Position numbers and translations under genes: made by a program
Assembly: GCF_003130405.1 (NCBI RefSeq)
Contig: NZ_QEAS01000006.1
Coordinates: 1-47,928, forward strand
Origin: Pararcticibacter amylolyticus
Lineage (GTDB): Bacteria; Bacteroidota; Bacteroidia; Sphingobacteriales; Sphingobacteriaceae
Length of the DNA: 47,928 nucleotides
Direction: 5' to 3'
Notes under the pieces: generated by a model
Told to the model about the DNA's origin: nothing
Database searches by the model: none
The model's input: the letters and a program-made list of their open reading frames with translations, nothing else
Part shown: piece after piece, positions 46,401-47,928 of the stretch
Position numbering within the stretch: position 1 is the stretch's first letter
Layout: every line of letters begins with the position of its first letter

Positions 46401-46862
46401 ACGGGAGGTTTCAGTTCGGGGATCACCTGGAAAAGCTTCAGCGCAAGTGTTTTATTTTCATTTGTCACCAATGTAAAACGCTGGAATAATGAGGACTACT
46501 ATAACGAGAATATGGATTACATGACCAGTAACCAGTCCATAAGAATGCTTGAGAACAGGTGGAAAAAAGCGGGCGATGATGCGATCCTTCAAAGGATCGA
46601 CATTCCGCGCGAGTTCACATCCAAGGACATCCAGGATGCTTCTTTTCTCCGGCTCAGAAATGTAAATATCGGGTACTCGCTTCCTGCTGCCACAATAGGA
46701 AAGCTGGGGTTCATAAAGAACCTCCGGATCTTTGTGCAGGCACAAAATCTCTTTACCTGGACCAGCTGGAGAGGGCTTGACCCCGAAAACAGCAGTGTTT
46801 TCGGCCGTTTTCAGTATCCGGCCGCCAGAACCTATACAGCAGGGCTTAATGTTAACCTTTAA
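43488..46862 (+). CDS. SusC-like TonB-dependent transducer with STN domain (PUL 2)
   Basis: The 1124-residue SusC homologue has a signal peptide (hydrophobic core MKLTSLILLLLCLQVSALTYAQ), an STN domain (about 46-118, NYREISMKHLLKEIEKQSGYRFVYNN then LSYTVKGDGLIVI), a carboxypeptidase-D-like domain (ISGRVTDKQGLPLPGVSVKIPG), a TonB-box region (LEEVTVTGYTNYS), and a plug with VLKDASAKALYGSRGSNG. The barrel ends in LNVNL. The STN domain can contact FecR, so it signals as well as transports. The frame is open from ATG 43428. The ATG at 43488 (MRKTILLV) was preferred as a closer start to the signal peptide, although the n-region is still long. Its susD begins 10 bases after the stop. Confidence 0.94.
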   Translation: MRKTILLVHPGSNTFARQIIRTMKLTSLILLLLCLQVSALTYAQNKINVNYREISMKHLLKEIEKQSGYRFVYNNTILAEDRHISIDVRDASIDEAMQQALKGSGLSYTVKGDGLIVIHNSGALSKPDRVISGRVTDKQGLPLPGVSVKIPGALRGTSTNADGRFSLPVPDETSVLEFSFVGFTTRTVPVKGRTEVSISLNEDNRTLEEVTVTGYTNYSRSQSANAASVVTAGKIEQVPMASIDQVLQGRVPGMTVMSGTGQPGSSAMVTIRGVGSINGSTAPLYVMDGIPIEPDYFQTINPEDVESVTVLKDASAKALYGSRGSNGVIVITTKKGKAGKVAVEYKSQYGFSDLTRPRFTMMNTEQRLRFEEEVGLEMDEDIGPGWAFSPQNPENANLSQEEKNRNASILDSISKINTDWRDIFFQQSKFMEQQVAVSGGNENVRFYNSLNYYSQDGIAKRTGMDRYALRSNVDFRSDKFSGNVNLSLGYSNSSFTEGEGTTRVGTAMASVYYALPYEYPYAPDGTLIHPGNEDEYDNIYDLREGSQGLERLLNSSSKTDQLKSVTGISLNYEILPGLKASTRAGIDYRNSTDQTYINPNSYYGSRDNSTTVGGKGRFEEGTRRNFNIISTTGLTYSKRAGDLHDFEVSGFFEYVHDNYRSFNYTAFGLDERLPETPAGISNNDPNFFPTIGGGRTKSALLSYMATGRYTYSDKYTLTGSYRYDGSTKVAKTNRWHGFYSLGGNWNIKQEDFLKDLAFIPSLRLRISYGTTASPFSSNFLYLPTYVTSGSYGGSQAIAPSQPGNPDFDWEYVDEFNAGFDISLLKESRLRITADFYNRITRNMFIDQPLSATSGFDILSLSTGKMRNRGVEFDIQGDIIKNKDFSWTAGVNAAYNKNTILHLTDITDEVLDGDTRILKVGKAYGSYYAPRWAGVNRETGEPQYYNTDGSITSVYNENTQSVAESGSMFPRLTGGFSSGITWKSFSASVLFSFVTNVKRWNNEDYYNENMDYMTSNQSIRMLENRWKKAGDDAILQRIDIPREFTSKDIQDASFLRLRNVNIGYSLPAATIGKLGFIKNLRIFVQAQNLFTWTSWRGLDPENSSVFGRFQYPAARTYTAGLNVNL

Positions 46863-46872
46863 ATGTAAGACA

Positions 46873-47928
46873 ATGATCACTAAAGACATAAAAAAATACC
46901 TACTGATATTTCCGGTCCTGTTCCTTCTGGCATCGTGTGACAAGCTGGACATTTCACCGTCAGATACCATTGATCCTTCGGCTGCCTTTCGCAATATCAA
47001 GGATGTGAACATGGGCATACTCGGCGTCTACGGCTCGCTCGGTTATACACTAACGGGAAATAATGTAACTGTATCCGATGAGGCCGTGATGCCCCAGGAA
47101 AACAATGTGACCAATACCAGTGCTTACCGCTGGCTCTATACCCCCGGGAGCGGCTCCGTTACCTCAGCATTTTATGAGTTGTATGTTTCCATCGACCGGG
47201 CAAACCGTGTGCTTGCTGCGATCGACCGGATTAAGGTAAAGGACAATGAACTTGAAATAAAAGAACAGTACCGTGGTGAACTGCTTGCTTTAAGGGCATA
47301 CTGCCATTTTGAACTGCTGAGAGCTTATGCATCAGCGTACCAGGCGGATGCGTTAGGTATCGCTTATATGAAAGCTTCGTCGATCGGCTACCCCGCAAGA
47401 GAGTCGTTCGGAGCTGTAATCACCAACATAAAGGACGACCTGATACAAGCAAAACCCCTGATCTCCTCTTCTTTCAGCGACAGAACGAGAATCACAAAGA
47501 ACGCGGTAAGTGCTATTCAGGCAAGGGTTGCGCTATATGAGAAAAACTGGACCGAGGCTGTCACTTACGCTACTGAAGCCATTCAGGCACAGCCGCTCGC
47601 TTCATTAAGTGATTTCCCTGAGATCTGGACGGACGTCAGTGAGCAGGAAGTGATCTGGAAACTAAAAAGAGTTGCCGGAGACACACCGATCGGAGGTTTC
47701 TTCTTCCGGCAAAATGGCGGGATCGTTCTTTATGCCCCATCCGGCAAACTAATCAGTTCGCTCGACAAAGACAAGGATATCCGGTACACCTCCTATATCG
47801 CATTTGATCCGGACCGGGGTAATGGAAAATCACCATACATGGTAAAAAAATATGCGGGCAGAAGCAATGAAGCTGCCGGGCTTACAGACATTAAACTATT
47901 CAGGACAGCTGAAATGTACCTGATAAGG
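46873..47928 (+). CDS. SusD/RagB-like lipoprotein, 3' end outside window (PUL 2)
   Basis: The first 352 codons of a SusD-family gene run off the right edge without a stop. The lipobox cysteine is C22 (LLASC), followed by DKLDISPSDTIDPSAAF. The TPR-like helices show YRGELLALRAYCHFELLRAYASAYQ and AVSAIQARVALYEKNWTEAVTYATEAI. The visible part ends in LFRTAEMYLIR, the start of the usual C-terminal helix. It begins 10 bases after the STN-SusC stop and is its partner. The substrate of this second PUL cannot be judged from the window. Confidence 0.92.
   Translation, partial: MITKDIKKYLLIFPVLFLLASCDKLDISPSDTIDPSAAFRNIKDVNMGILGVYGSLGYTLTGNNVTVSDEAVMPQENNVTNTSAYRWLYTPGSGSVTSAFYELYVSIDRANRVLAAIDRIKVKDNELEIKEQYRGELLALRAYCHFELLRAYASAYQADALGIAYMKASSIGYPARESFGAVITNIKDDLIQAKPLISSSFSDRTRITKNAVSAIQARVALYEKNWTEAVTYATEAIQAQPLASLSDFPEIWTDVSEQEVIWKLKRVAGDTPIGGFFFRQNGGIVLYAPSGKLISSLDKDKDIRYTSYIAFDPDRGNGKSPYMVKKYAGRSNEAAGLTDIKLFRTAEMYLIR

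Noticed and set aside
1-47928. CRISPR arrays, insertion sequences or prophage genes
   Set aside because: No regularly spaced repeats, no transposase or integrase motif and no phage structural genes were found on reading both strands.

Overview
The window looks like chromosomal DNA of a Bacteroidota bacterium, most likely of the order Sphingobacteriales (Pedobacter-like). The evidence is three SusC/SusD pairs, a hybrid two-component regulator, FecI/FecR-type sigma and anti-sigma genes, TAnnTTTG-type -7 boxes, weak Shine-Dalgarno signals and moderate GC. The genus is inferred and not proven. All family names come from motif recognition without database searches.

Left edge (1-1570): a GC-rich C-terminal fragment of an unrecognised protein, two small membrane-protein genes on the minus strand behind a TetR-like palindromic operator, and a decayed RDD-family gene.

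Polysaccharide utilization locus (PUL) 1 (1571-33833): a hybrid two-component system (HTCS) gene is followed by three plus-strand operons. Operon A holds SusC, SusD, SusE and a DUF4832-like lipoprotein. Operon B holds a second SusC/SusD pair only. Operon C holds eight exported enzymes or accessory proteins: GH36-like, GH97, GH2 with a beta-glucuronidase motif, CE15 glucuronoyl esterase, GH88 unsaturated uronyl hydrolase, a second GH2-like enzyme, a stand-alone GH35 C-terminal module, and GH3. In front of each operon lies the same DNA element, two direct copies of GTACAAAnnnnnACCA exactly 21 bp apart, followed 35-37 bp later by a TAnnTTTG -7 box. This is the likely HTCS binding site, so the whole locus appears to be one regulon. 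The enzymes point to an acidic galactose- and glucuronate-containing glycan, such as an arabinogalactan or similar gum. All clearly recognised enzymes are exo-acting or de-esterifying. The DUF4832-like lipoprotein is the best candidate for the missing depolymerase.

Iron-uptake-like cluster (33885-41306, minus strand): an ECF sigma factor, a divergent anti-sigma factor, a DUF4374-type lipoprotein, a TonB-dependent receptor, a second DUF4374 lipoprotein and a PepSY membrane protein. The last three, in this order, resemble the Bacteroides xusABC xenosiderophore system.

Right edge (41407-47928): tRNA-Glu(TTC) with its terminator on the minus strand, then the start of a second PUL of FecI/FecR type: ECF sigma, FecR anti-sigma, STN-containing SusC, and a SusD gene cut off by the window end.
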